This document shows, piece after piece, positions 1 through 8,113 of a DNA stretch of 64,000 bases. The position numbers and the translations under genes were made by a program. The DNA is from Rhodospirillum sp. (GTDB taxonomy: Bacteria; Pseudomonadota; Alphaproteobacteria; Dongiales; Dongiaceae). The stretch covers positions 248,001 through 312,000 of the forward strand of contig PNKY01000003.1 of the NCBI GenBank assembly GCA_013822765.1, read 5' to 3'. The notes beneath the pieces were generated by a model that saw only the letters and a program-made list of their open reading frames with translations, was not told the origin of the DNA and did not search any database. Position 1 is the first letter of the stretch. Each line of letters begins with the position of its first letter.

Positions 1-633
1 CTGCGCAGCGCGGTCGAGACCGTGGCGCGGATCGACGACCCCGCGCAGCAGCGGCGCCTGATGACCATCATCCTGGACGACGTGCAGCGCCTGAACCGCC
101 TCATCACCGACATCTCCGACGCCTCGCGCATCGATGCGGAAATGTCGCGCGCCGATGCCGAGCCGGTCGCCATGCGCGAGCTGCTGACGGCGATCGCGGA
201 CATCTATGGCGCCACCGCCGATCCGGATGCGCCGCAGATCGAGGTGATCGCGCGCGAGGGCGATTCGCTGATGGTCCTCGGCATGGAAGGACGCCTGGGG
301 CAGGTGCTGCGCAACCTGCTCACCAACGCGGTCTCGTTCAGCCCGCCCGGCGGCACCATCACCCTGACCGGCTGGCGCGAACATGGCCGCGTGCTGGTGA
401 CGGTGGAAGATAGTGGGCCGGGCATTCCGCCCGACAAGCTGAAGGCGATCTTCGAGCGCTTCTATTCCGAGCGGCCGGAGGGCGAGAAGTTCGGCCAGCA
501 TTCCGGCCTCGGCCTCTCGATCTCGCACCAGATCGTCGAGGCGCACAGCGGCACGCTGACCGCCGACAACATGCTCGACCCCGACGGCCACGTGCGGGGC
601 GCGTGCTTCACCATCGATCTGCCGGCGTATTAG
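1..633 (+). CDS. chvG: Sensor histidine kinase ChvG, C-terminal part (5' end outside window)
   Basis: This is the last 210 residues of a two-component sensor kinase; the reading frame is open from base 1, so the gene begins upstream. What is visible is the end of the dimerisation helix (LRSAVETV, the residues that follow the H-box in ChvG proteins), then the ATPase domain with an N-box (NLLTNAVSFSPPGG), a G1 box (DSGPGIP), an F-box (FERFY) and a G2 box (HSGLGLSI). ChvG with ChvI controls acid and envelope responses in alphaproteobacteria. Its position directly before hprK matches the known chvI-chvG-hprK order and supports the name. The sensor domain and the phospho-accepting histidine are not in the window. 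Confidence 0.88.
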   Translation: MRSAVETVARIDDPAQQRRLMTIILDDVQRLNRLITDISDASRIDAEMSRADAEPVAMRELLTAIADIYGATADPDAPQIEVIAREGDSLMVLGMEGRLGQVLRNLLTNAVSFSPPGGTITLTGWREHGRVLVTVEDSGPGIPPDKLKAIFERFYSERPEGEKFGQHSGLGLSISHQIVEAHSGTLTADNMLDPDGHVRGACFTIDLPAY

Positions 634-637
634 AAAT

Positions 638-750
638 CTCCTCCCCCGACACGGGGGAGGGCCAGGGAGGGGGAAGCCGGTGCATAGTTGGAAGGAATCC
701 TCGCTCGCTTCCCCCACCCCAACCTTCCCCCAGTTTGGGGGAGGGGGATC
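638..750. repeat. Intergenic C-rich/G-rich inverted repeats between chvG and hprK
   Basis: The spacer holds two hairpins of the same composition. The first has a perfect 9-bp stem, CCTCCCCCG (640-648) with CGGGGGAGG (652-660). The second pairs CCTTCCCCCA (723-732) with TGGGGGAGG (736-744). Short CTCCCCC...GGGGGAG elements of this kind are common between genes in alphaproteobacteria. The first lies just after the chvG stop and could end transcription or protect the 3' end, although no run of T follows. Confidence 0.6.
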
Positions 751-762
751 GCAGCACTAACG

Positions 763-1215
763 ATGCGACGCCTGGTCAACGGAACGGCGGTGGCGTGGCG
801 GGGTCAGGGGGTGCTGATCCTGGGGCCGACCGGCGCGGGCAAGTCCGATCTCACGCTGCGGCTGATCGATTCCGGCGCCACCCTGGTCGCCGACGACGTG
901 GTCGAGATGGTGCGCGAGGGCGATCAGCTCCTGCTCTCCTTCCCGCCGGAGGGGCCGGGCGAGCTCAAGGGCAAGATGGAGGTGAAGGGACTCGGCATCA
1001 TGAGCGTGCCGGTCGCCCCGCCAGCCGTGCCGCTGGCGCTGGTGGTTCGGTCGACGCCGCTGGCGGAGGTCGAGCTGATCCCAGAAACCCTGGAATCTGA
1101 ATGGCTTGGCCTCGCGGTGACGACCATCGGGATCCACCTTCTGGAGCCCTCGGCTCCGGCCAAAGTCCGGCTTGCCCTGGCCAAGCTGACGCGCTCTATA
1201 ATCCCGCCCTCATGA
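763..1215 (+). CDS. hprK: HPr kinase/phosphorylase, short alphaproteobacterial form
   Basis: A protein of 150 residues that covers only the catalytic domain; Gram-positive HprK is about 310 residues. The Walker A loop GPTGAGKS is at residues 21-28, followed by ADDVV and the HprK signature region (KMEVKGLGI). The enzyme phosphorylates and dephosphorylates a serine of HPr. I chose the ATG at 763, giving MRRLVNG; the same frame is open further upstream, but there it runs through the inverted-repeat spacer. The stop overlaps the rapZ start as ATGA, so the two are probably translationally coupled. HPr, its expected substrate, is encoded 1.4 kb downstream. Confidence 0.9.
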   Translation: MRRLVNGTAVAWRGQGVLILGPTGAGKSDLTLRLIDSGATLVADDVVEMVREGDQLLLSFPPEGPGELKGKMEVKGLGIMSVPVAPPAVPLALVVRSTPLAEVELIPETLESEWLGLAVTTIGIHLLEPSAPAKVRLALAKLTRSIIPPS

Positions 1216-2168
1216 CAACCCTCAACCCAGCGGGCCGGGCGTCCTCCGGCCCCGCATCCACCGCAACCTCCGCCACGCAGGATCGCCGCCGCGTGCTGCT
1301 CATCTCCGGGCTGGCCGGCGCCGGGCGCACCACCGCGTTGCGCGCGATGGAGGATCTCGGCTACGAGGCGGTCGACAACCTGCCGCTGGAGCTGCTGCCG
1401 CATCTGGTCAGCGGACTCGCCAGCGGCGATGCCAACGGACCGATCTCGATCGGCATCGACAGCCGCTCGCGCGGCTTCAGCGGCGCGGAGTTCCTTGCCA
1501 GCATCGAGCAGCTGCGCGCCGACGCGCGGTTCGAGCTGGTCCTGGTGTTCCTGGACTGCACCGACGACGTTCTGATCCGCCGCTTCACCGAGACGCGCCG
1601 CCGCCACCCGCTGGCCCCCGATCGCAACGCCGCCGACGGCATCGCGCGCGAGCGCACCTTGATGTTCCCGATCCGCGCCGTGTCGGACCTGGTGGTCGAT
1701 ACCTCCAACCGATCGATGGCGGAACTGAAGCGGCTGTTGACGGAGCGCTTCGCGCTGGATCGCCAGCCTGGGCTCGCCGTCACGGTCATGTCTTTCTCCT
1801 ACCGCATCGGCGTGCCGCGCGAGGCCGACCTGGTGTTCGACGTCCGGTTCCTCGCCAATCCGCACTATGTCGAAGCGCTGCAGCCGCTGGACGGCGAGAC
1901 GCCGGAAGTGGCGCGCTTCATCGAGCGCGATCCGGCACTCTCCGGTTTCCTGGCGTCGCTCGACGCCCTCATCGAGCCCTTGCTGCCAAGCTACGAGCGC
2001 GAGGGCAAAAGCTATCTCACGATTGCCGTCGGATGCACCGGCGGAAAACACCGATCGGTCTATGTCGCCAAGAATCTGGCGGATGCGCTCCGAGCGAGCG
2101 GCCGCCCAGTCGCGCTGCTTCATCGCGATCTGACCCGCGACGTTTCCGGCCGATCGGAACAAGCCTAG
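1212..2168 (+). CDS. rapZ: RapZ/YvcJ-family nucleotide-binding protein
   Basis: A 318-residue P-loop protein. RapZ family members bind nucleotides and, in enterobacteria, act as an RNase adaptor controlling amino-sugar synthesis. Characteristic stretches are EDLGYEAVDNLPLELL after the P-loop, IGIDSRSR, SFSYRIGVP, and the C-terminal GCTGGKHRSVYVA. The Walker A motif reads GLAGAGRT at residues 33-40, so the usual lysine is arginine (R39), which is unusual. The N-terminal ~25 residues are Ala/Ser/Thr-rich and unconserved-looking. The start overlaps the hprK stop (ATGA). The hprK-rapZ-PTS order is typical of alphaproteobacteria. Confidence 0.92.
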   Translation: MTTLNPAGRASSGPASTATSATQDRRRVLLISGLAGAGRTTALRAMEDLGYEAVDNLPLELLPHLVSGLASGDANGPISIGIDSRSRGFSGAEFLASIEQLRADARFELVLVFLDCTDDVLIRRFTETRRRHPLAPDRNAADGIARERTLMFPIRAVSDLVVDTSNRSMAELKRLLTERFALDRQPGLAVTVMSFSYRIGVPREADLVFDVRFLANPHYVEALQPLDGETPEVARFIERDPALSGFLASLDALIEPLLPSYEREGKSYLTIAVGCTGGKHRSVYVAKNLADALRASGRPVALLHRDLTRDVSGRSEQA

Positions 2169-2202
2169 AGAAAATGGGCATAAAAGACACAGGGATGCGT
2201 CA

Positions 2203-2607
2203 ATGATTGGGATGGTATTGGTCACCCACGGCAAGCTCGCCGCCGAATTCCTGGCGGCGCTCGAGCACGTGGTCGGCAAGCAGCAGAAGGTCGCGACCGT
2301 CTGCATCGGGGCCGAGGACGACATGGAGCAGCGCCGCAAGGAGATCCTGGAGCGGGTCAACGAGGTGGAAACCGGCGACGGTGTCGTGCTGCTGACCGAC
2401 ATGTTCGGCGGCACGCCTTCCAACCTCGCCATCTCGGTGCTCGACCGCGCCAATGTCGAGGTGATCGCCGGCATCAACCTGCCGATGCTGATCAAGCTGG
2501 CCGGCATGCGCGAGGGGCACACGCTGCAGGCCGCCGTCACCGCGGCGCAGGAAGCGGGCCGCAAATACATCAACGTCGCCTCGCAGCTGCTGGCGGCGCG
2601 GGGGTAG
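2203..2607 (+). CDS. PTS EIIA component, mannose (Man) family
   Basis: A 134-residue single-domain EIIA of the mannose family. The phospho-accepting histidine is His9 in VTHGKLA. LLTDMFGGTPSN is the family's conserved loop, and NLPML follows further on. No IIB, IIC or IID permease gene is present, so sugar uptake is unlikely. In alphaproteobacteria this EIIA sits in a regulatory phosphorelay with HPr and EI. It lies 34 bp after rapZ and 6 bp before HPr, so all probably share one mRNA. Confidence 0.9.
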   Translation: MIGMVLVTHGKLAAEFLAALEHVVGKQQKVATVCIGAEDDMEQRRKEILERVNEVETGDGVVLLTDMFGGTPSNLAISVLDRANVEVIAGINLPMLIKLAGMREGHTLQAAVTAAQEAGRKYINVASQLLAARG

Positions 2608-2613
2608 TCCTTC

Positions 2614-2895
2614 ATGAGCGCTGGCGGCGCGATCACTCGGATTGCCAACATCCGCAATCAGCGCGGGCTGCATGCGCGCGCGGCGGCGAAGTTCGTGAAG
2701 GTGGCGGGCGGCTTCAACGCGCAGGTGCGCGTGATCAAGGGCGACATGGACGTTTCGGGTACTTCCATCATGGGGCTGATGATGCTGGCGGCAGGCATTG
2801 GCACGGACATCGAGCTGCGCGCGAGCGGCGCACAGGCGAAGGAAGCCATGCAGGCGCTGGTCGATCTGATCGAGCGCAAATTCGATGAAGAGTGA
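2614..2895 (+). CDS. ptsH: HPr phosphocarrier protein
   Basis: A 93-residue HPr. The catalytic histidine is His20 in RGLHARAA (many HPrs have HARPA). The HprK target serine is Ser51 in TSIMGLMML. It relays phosphate from enzyme I to EIIA, and serine phosphorylation by HprK would tune that flow. The 3' end overlaps the enzyme I gene by 11 bp, consistent with coupled translation. It has a short N-terminal extension compared with the ~85-residue family norm. Confidence 0.93.
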   Translation: MSAGGAITRIANIRNQRGLHARAAAKFVKVAGGFNAQVRVIKGDMDVSGTSIMGLMMLAAGIGTDIELRASGAQAKEAMQALVDLIERKFDEE

Positions 2896-4687
2896 GGACA
2901 AGAAAGCCCGCCGCCCGCGCCGCAGGAGGGACCGCGACGCCGAGCGGGTGTTCGAGGGCCTGGGCGTCGCGCCCGGCATCGGCATCGGCCAAGTGCACGT
3001 GGTCGAGGCCGGCGCCATCACCATCTCCGAATACGAGGTCGCGGAAGACAAGGTCGACGAGGAGCTCGAGCGCTTCCACGGCGCGGTGCAAAAGTCCGAG
3101 AAGCAGCTGCGCAAGCTCTCCAGCAAGGCGGAGGAGCTGCACGGCGCCGCGGCCGAGGAGCTCGGCTTCCTGCTCGAGGCGCACAAGCAGATGCTGACCG
3201 GCTCGCGCGTGACGCGCGGGGTCGAGACCCGTATCCGTGAGCACCGGGTGAACGCCGAAGCCGCGGTGCAGTTCGTCATCAGCAAGGTCGAGCAGGACTT
3301 CGCCTCGCTCGACGACCCCTATCTCGCGGCCCGCGCCGATGACGTGCGCGAGGTCGGCAACCGCATCCTGCGCAACCTGACGCAGACGGTCTACGAAGCG
3401 TTCAAGAACCTGCCGGCCGGCTCGATCGTGGTGGCGGAAGAGCTGACGCCGGCCGACACCGCCCTGCTCGACCCCAAGACCATCGAGGGCTTCGCGACCG
3501 TGCTGGGCGGCAAGGAAGGCCACACCGCCATCATGGCGCGCTCGCTCGGCATTCCGGCGGTGCTCGGCATCCCCGAGCTGCTGCGCTTTGCGCGCACCGG
3601 ACACGCCATAATCGTCGATGGCGGCGCCGGCCGCGTCGTCCTCAATCCGTCACCCGCCACGGTCGCGGAGTACCAACGCCGGCTGGAGGTGTTGGAGCGC
3701 GACGAGAAGCAGCTCGGCCGCCTGCGCAAGCTGCCCTCCGTCACGCGCGATGGGCAGCGCATCGGATTGCTCGCCAACATCGAGCTGCCGCGCGAGGCGG
3801 AGATGGCGATGGATGCCGGGGCGGAAGGCGTCGGCCTGCTGCGCACCGAGTTCATGTTCATGAACCGCGAAGACCTGCCCGACGAGGACGAGCAGTACCA
3901 GGCGCTGCGCCAGATCGTCGAGACCATGGCGGGCCAGCCGGTCACCGTCCGCACCCTCGACGTGGGCGGCGAGAAATTGGCCGCCAGCCTGCGCGATCAC
4001 ATGGGCGATTCGGCCAATCCGGCGCTCGGCCTGCGCGCGATCCGGCTCAGCCTCAAGCGGCGCGACCTCCTGGACGCACAATTGGCGGCGATCCTGCGCG
4101 CCGGCGTGCACGGCCCGGTGCGCATCCTGCTGCCGATGATCTCCTCGGTCTCGGAGGTGAAGCAGGTGCGCGAAGCGATGCTGCAGACCGCGCGGCGTCT
4201 GAAGCGGCGCGGCCAGAAGCTGCCCGATCCGCTGCCGCCGCTCGGCGTCATGATCGAAGTGCCGGGCGCGGCGCTCGCCGCCGATGCGCTGACCCAGGTC
4301 GCTGACTTCTTCGCCATCGGGTCCAACGACCTCACCATGTACACCCTTGCCATCGACCGCGGCGAGGAGCAGGTGGCGCATCTCTACAACCCGCTGCATC
4401 CGGCGGTGCTGCGCCTGATCCAGTTCTCGACCGAGGCGGCGCTGCGGGCACGCATCCCGGTCAGCGTGTGCGGCGAGATCGCGGGCGACCCCAAGTTCGC
4501 GCCGCTGCTGCTGGGGCTCGGCATCAACGAGCTCAGCATGGCCGCCAATTCCCTGCCGCGCGTGAAGCAGCGCATCCGCAGCCTCGACTATTTGGCCTCC
4601 GCACGGTTCGCGCGCCAGGTGATGGACCAGTGGGATTCGGGGCGCATCGCCATGCTGCTCGACGACTTTAACGCGCTGGCGACGTAG
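2885..4687 (+). CDS. ptsP: PTS enzyme I (phosphoenolpyruvate-protein phosphotransferase)
   Basis: A 600-residue enzyme I that starts the phosphorelay by taking phosphate from PEP. The N-terminus is a basic, probably disordered tail (KKARRPRRRRDRD), then the HPr-binding domain. The phosphohistidine is His213 in GGKEGHTAIMARS, and the PEP-binding barrel carries the catalytic Cys529 in VCGEIAGDP. LLRTEFMFMNR and GSNDLTMYTLAIDR are also enzyme I signatures. There is no N-terminal GAF domain, so it is not the nitrogen-PTS (PtsP) architecture despite the database symbol. The 3' end meets the convergent rhodanese-like gene with a 3-bp gap. Confidence 0.93.
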   Translation: MKSEDKKARRPRRRRDRDAERVFEGLGVAPGIGIGQVHVVEAGAITISEYEVAEDKVDEELERFHGAVQKSEKQLRKLSSKAEELHGAAAEELGFLLEAHKQMLTGSRVTRGVETRIREHRVNAEAAVQFVISKVEQDFASLDDPYLAARADDVREVGNRILRNLTQTVYEAFKNLPAGSIVVAEELTPADTALLDPKTIEGFATVLGGKEGHTAIMARSLGIPAVLGIPELLRFARTGHAIIVDGGAGRVVLNPSPATVAEYQRRLEVLERDEKQLGRLRKLPSVTRDGQRIGLLANIELPREAEMAMDAGAEGVGLLRTEFMFMNREDLPDEDEQYQALRQIVETMAGQPVTVRTLDVGGEKLAASLRDHMGDSANPALGLRAIRLSLKRRDLLDAQLAAILRAGVHGPVRILLPMISSVSEVKQVREAMLQTARRLKRRGQKLPDPLPPLGVMIEVPGAALAADALTQVADFFAIGSNDLTMYTLAIDRGEEQVAHLYNPLHPAVLRLIQFSTEAALRARIPVSVCGEIAGDPKFAPLLLGLGINELSMAANSLPRVKQRIRSLDYLASARFARQVMDQWDSGRIAMLLDDFNALAT

Positions 4688-4690
4688 ATC

Positions 4691-5260
4691 TCAATACAGC
4701 GAATCCACTTCCAGGCCCGCTTCCATCCATGCATTGATGCCGCCACGATACCAATAGAGCTTGCGATAGCCGGCGTGATAGGCGCGCAGCACGGCGTTGT
4801 AGGATTCCCAGCAGCGCGCGCCCAGGCAGAAGAACACGATCGGCCGGTCCATTCGCCCCTTCGTGATCTTCGCCAGCTCCGCAGTGAGCTGCTTCTGGAT
4901 CTCGTCGGTGAAGGTCCCCGGCTGACCGCCCATGGGGATGAAGTAGGCGTCCATGATCGTATAATTGTGGTCGCTGTTGAGAACATCGACCAGCAGCGGG
5001 TACTCGTCGTCGGGAGAAAACAAGAGCATGTCGTCCAGATCATAGGTCGACAGCGTCTCCGCCATATTGCGCGGAAATGCGGTCGGCGTCGGCGTGCCCA
5101 CGTTGACCTGCAAATGGAACTGCGGCTTCACGCCGAAATCCACATTCTCCTCGGCAAAGTATTGCTGCACGGCGGGCTGCGGCGGATCTTGAGCGGCCAC
5201 GGGTCCGACTGCGCCGGCGCAGAGAACGGCCAAGGTCAGACACACGGACAAGACGCGCAT
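4691..5260 (-). CDS. Exported rhodanese-like protein with a C-x4-C-W motif
   Basis: A 189-residue protein with an N-terminal signal peptide (MRVLSVCLTLAVLCAGAV, likely cut near AAQ), so it should act in the periplasm. The rhodanese-type fold is suggested by the C-terminal region: two cysteines at residues 145 and 150 in FFCLGARCWES, then YWYRGGINAWMEAGL, which is the usual end of a rhodanese domain. It resembles the CXXCW-type rhodanese-like proteins linked to PQQ-dependent catabolism, but no PQQ genes are nearby. I chose the ATG at 5260 because a GGAG lies 6 bases upstream; an in-frame ATG at 5272 is the alternative. Confidence 0.7.
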   Translation of the reverse strand: MRVLSVCLTLAVLCAGAVGPVAAQDPPQPAVQQYFAEENVDFGVKPQFHLQVNVGTPTPTAFPRNMAETLSTYDLDDMLLFSPDDEYPLLVDVLNSDHNYTIMDAYFIPMGGQPGTFTDEIQKQLTAELAKITKGRMDRPIVFFCLGARCWESYNAVLRAYHAGYRKLYWYRGGINAWMEAGLEVDSLY

Positions 5261-5386
5261 GCCACGCTCCATTAGACGGGTTGAGGCGGGATGATCCCCT
5301 ACGCTACGCTGGAAGTTCACAGGCCGGCGATCATATCGTTCGAGTCCTGCGGGGGGCAATCCATGAGAACCGGACAGAGGGCTGCG

Positions 5387-5713
5387 ATGACGCGGTCGAC
5401 GGCTTTATCACTGGTTGTGTCTCTGCTTCTTTGCGCTTGCTCGTCGATCGACGAGCAGCTCGAAGCACCCGTCGACGAAGTCCTGCGTTCCGAGAAACCC
5501 GCCGGGGAGGTGGCCTACTGCCTGCTCGAATACAACACCGGTACCCTCGAGGAGTACAACGACGGCGCTTACTATATCGTCTGGTGGGAAAATCCGTACA
5601 CGGGCGGTGTCGGCCTGTCGTTTGTCGTGTGGCGCGAGAATGCTGGGAGCCGGATCGAGGTGCGAAACTCGGGCGTCGTCCCCGGCCTCTACTACAGCGA
5701 TGCGTGTCTTTGA
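5387..5713 (+). CDS. Small lipoprotein of unknown function
   Basis: A 108-residue predicted lipoprotein. Residues 1-18 form a lipoprotein signal (MTRSTALSLVVSLLLCAC), with lipidation expected at Cys18. The mature part is acidic and rich in aromatic residues (YYIVWWENPYTGGVGLSFVVW) with two further cysteines near residue 45 and at the C-terminus that might pair. I do not recognise the family. The ATG at 5387 was chosen because AGAGG precedes it and it gives a compact signal peptide; in-frame ATGs exist at 5291 and 5363. It diverges from the rhodanese-like gene. Confidence 0.6.
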   Translation: MTRSTALSLVVSLLLCACSSIDEQLEAPVDEVLRSEKPAGEVAYCLLEYNTGTLEEYNDGAYYIVWWENPYTGGVGLSFVVWRENAGSRIEVRNSGVVPGLYYSDACL

Positions 5714-5737
5714 CAACGGCGATCGGTAGAGGTTGCC

Positions 5738-6280
5738 ATGCCGCATGACTTGAAGCAGGCAGGCGCGAACGTGATCCAAACGTGCTTGGGCGATGCGTTC
5801 GATCGCCTGCCCGATACCGTGCAACGCGCCCATGCCGGCAAGATACGGCTTGGCGGCCACGCGCGAGTCACGCGCGGCAATCCGGTTGCCAGCATGATAG
5901 CGGCCGTCATGGGCCTTCCGGCAGCAACGGAGAGAGTCGCGATGTCCGTCGAGGGGGAGCATCTGCCGGACCGCATGATCTGGAACCGCCAATTCGGTGA
6001 CCGCCAATTTCGCTCCTGCTTTACTCTTGATCGCGGCCGGTTGTTTGAATCGCTGGGGCCGTTCCGGCTGTATCTGCGCCTGGAGGCGCGCGACCGACGG
6101 CTGTACTACGTGCTGGAGCACGCGACCTTGTTCGGCTTTCCCGTGCCCCGCATCTTGGCGCCGTACCTCGAAGCCTGGGAGGGCGAGCGCGACGGCCGCT
6201 ATGAGTTCGCGGTCGAAGTGCGCCTGCCCTTCGTCGGGCGGCTGGTCCGGTATGAGGGGCTGCTCGATCTCGCCGCCTGA
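5738..6280 (+). CDS. DUF4166 domain protein
   Basis: A 180-residue soluble protein matching, from memory, the DUF4166 pattern: a start resembling FDRLPDTVQRAH, a central IAAVMGLPAATERVAM, W-N-R-QFGDR-F, a glycine-proline pair (LGPFRLYLRL) and an ending of VEVRLPFVGRLVRYEGLL. The function of this domain is not known. It has no signal peptide or membrane segment. It lies 24 bp after the small lipoprotein gene and 34 bp before the DUF2459 gene, so the three may be co-transcribed. Confidence 0.65.
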   Translation: MPHDLKQAGANVIQTCLGDAFDRLPDTVQRAHAGKIRLGGHARVTRGNPVASMIAAVMGLPAATERVAMSVEGEHLPDRMIWNRQFGDRQFRSCFTLDRGRLFESLGPFRLYLRLEARDRRLYYVLEHATLFGFPVPRILAPYLEAWEGERDGRYEFAVEVRLPFVGRLVRYEGLLDLAA

Positions 6281-6314
6281 ATTTCGGCGCAATCAGCCGC
6301 GATGCTGCCCCATC

Positions 6315-6986
6315 ATGCGGTTCCTGATTCGCGCAATCCTGATTCTCGTCTGCCTGCCCCTGGTCGCGCTTGCGCTCTACACGGTCGCGGCCTTCGGGGC
6401 GCTGATGTTCGTGCCGGACGCGAGCGAGCCCGAGGAGGGCGTCCTCGTCTACGCCTGCAACAATGGGGTGCATACTGACCTGATCGTGCCGGCGGTGGCT
6501 GCCGGGACCGACTGGCGCGCGCTGTTCGGACAGCAGGCGTTCATCGCGCCGGTCGATGCCTACGATCACATCGGGCTCGGCTGGGGCAGCCGCGACTTCT
6601 ACATCAACACGCCGACCTGGGCGGACGTCGAGATCATGACCGCGGTCAAGTCGGTACTGTGGGACGAGACCGTTCTGCACGTCGAATATCGGCCGCGCCC
6701 CTTGGCGGGCGAAAACTGCCGCTCCTGGCGGGCGGACCCCGATTCCTATCAGCGGATCGCTCGCTTCATCCGCGACTCGCTTCGGCTGTCGGGAGAACTA
6801 CCGGTGCAGGCCGCACCGGGCTATGGCGCGCGCGATGCCTTCTTCGTGGCCGACGGCCAGTACACCATCCTCGAGACCTGCAACCAGTGGACCGGGCGGG
6901 CGCTTCAGCTCGGCGGAGCGCCGGTCGCGCCCTGGACCCCCTTCTCTTTCCTGGTCACGTGGAATCTGCCAATGATCTCGCCATAG
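6315..6986 (+). CDS. DUF2459 (TIGR02117-type) membrane-anchored protein
   Basis: A 223-residue protein with one N-terminal membrane segment (about residues 4-30), then a periplasmic domain. DUF2459 traits are NNGVHTDLIVP near residue 53, HIGLGWGSRDFY and TPTWAD in the middle, VHTDL-type histidines, and TCNQWTGRALQLGGAP before a W-T-P C-terminus. Some relatives are called conserved proteins near urease genes, but no function is established. Its last ~16 codons (SFLVTWNLPMIS) are repeated as a remnant after the following fkbM gene. The ATG at 6315 was chosen to begin at the membrane helix. Confidence 0.8.
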   Translation: MRFLIRAILILVCLPLVALALYTVAAFGALMFVPDASEPEEGVLVYACNNGVHTDLIVPAVAAGTDWRALFGQQAFIAPVDAYDHIGLGWGSRDFYINTPTWADVEIMTAVKSVLWDETVLHVEYRPRPLAGENCRSWRADPDSYQRIARFIRDSLRLSGELPVQAAPGYGARDAFFVADGQYTILETCNQWTGRALQLGGAPVAPWTPFSFLVTWNLPMISP

Positions 6987-7019
6987 AGGCTGGGGCAGGC
7001 CGAACAGGGGGTGCGCGGA

Positions 7020-8102
7020 ATGTGGAGCAGGCTGTTGCGGGGCAAGAAGCGCAGCAAAGCGCCATCGCGCGCCCCCAAGCAAGAGCCGTCGCGGCTCTCC
7101 AAGGAAGAAGTGCGATCGCTGGTCACGGCGCTTTATCGCGGCTTCCTCGATCGGGACCCGGAGCCGAAGGGCCTGCAATCCTGGATGCAGCAGATCGAGC
7201 ACGGGGCGTTCGACACGCGCCTGCTCGAACAGTTCCTCCGGTCTCCGGAATACATCGCCAAGGGAGCGGTCGAGGAGGATACGCACGACACCTGCCGTGG
7301 ACTGGCATCCTTCCTGACGTCGCACGGATTCCAGCGGCCGCTCACGATCGTCGACGTGGGCGCGCAAATGTACAATCACAAGGACCACGTCTATGCGCGG
7401 CTGCTGGATTTCATCCCCTGCCGCATGATCGGCTTCGAGCCGCTCGATGAGCGGCGGCGCGAGCGCGAGGACGCGGAAAGCGGTGCCGACCTGTCCATGC
7501 GCCCGGAGTTCATCGGCGACGGACAAACGCACGTATTCAACATCAACGAGCCGGATGTCACCTCTTCGCTTCTGCCTTTGAACGAGGAGGTGACCGGGCA
7601 GCTCGTGCCGTGGAACCGCGTCAAGACCGTGCGGAGGGCCAGCGCCGATACTGTCACGCTCGACCACGCGATCCATGAGGTCGAACGCGTGGACTTCTTG
7701 AATCTCGACATCCAGGGCTTCGAGCATGCCGCGCTCGCTGGCGCGCCGACCGTATTGGCGCGGACTCTCGCGGTGCATTGCGAAGTAGAGTTCATCGAGC
7801 TGTACCGGGGCCAACCGCTGTTTGCGGAGATCGACCTGCTGTTGCGAAAGGCCGGGTTCGGACTCGTGGATTTCGGCAGTCTGACCCGCTACGCCTTCGC
7901 CACCGGCGGGCGAAGCGCCGATCAGGTCGCCTGGGCCGACGCGATCTACTTCAAGGATCGAGACCGGGTTTCCGATCCGGCCGACCTCCTGGTCCAGGCC
8001 TTGATTGCCGCCGCCGTCTACAGGAAGACGTCCTTTGCGCGCTGGCTGGCCAGTGCCTATGACGCGCGGACAGGCCTGTCGGCGTCCGGCCTGTTCGGTT
8101 GA
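7020..8102 (+). CDS. FkbM-family methyltransferase with N-terminal DUF4214-like domain
   Basis: A 360-residue protein of two parts. Residues ~25-85 (LYRGFLDRDPEPKGLQSWM...FLRSPEY) match the DUF4214 pattern often attached to glycan enzymes. Residues ~100-340 form an FkbM-type SAM-dependent methyltransferase: VDVGAQMY (SAM loop), MIGFEPLDERR, SSLLPLN, VDFLNLDIQGFEHAALAGA and VEFIELYRGQPLF. FkbM enzymes O-methylate small molecules or sugars, so a surface glycan is a possible substrate. AGGGGG precedes the ATG at 7020 by 9 bases; a GTG at 7011 is also in frame. Direct repeats flank the gene, suggesting it was inserted. Confidence 0.82.
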   Translation: MWSRLLRGKKRSKAPSRAPKQEPSRLSKEEVRSLVTALYRGFLDRDPEPKGLQSWMQQIEHGAFDTRLLEQFLRSPEYIAKGAVEEDTHDTCRGLASFLTSHGFQRPLTIVDVGAQMYNHKDHVYARLLDFIPCRMIGFEPLDERRREREDAESGADLSMRPEFIGDGQTHVFNINEPDVTSSLLPLNEEVTGQLVPWNRVKTVRRASADTVTLDHAIHEVERVDFLNLDIQGFEHAALAGAPTVLARTLAVHCEVEFIELYRGQPLFAEIDLLLRKAGFGLVDFGSLTRYAFATGGRSADQVAWADAIYFKDRDRVSDPADLLVQALIAAAVYRKTSFARWLASAYDARTGLSASGLFG

Positions 8103-8113
8103 CCGCCGGCCGG

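Noticed and set aside
924..2657. A long minus-strand open frame across hprK, rapZ and EIIA
   Set aside because: It runs antisense to three recognised genes, has low-complexity Arg/Ala/Gln-rich sequence and no domain; it is a shadow of high-GC codon use.
2203..4687. A sugar-transporting PTS
   Set aside because: No IIB, IIC or IID gene is present; with hprK it is a regulatory PTS.
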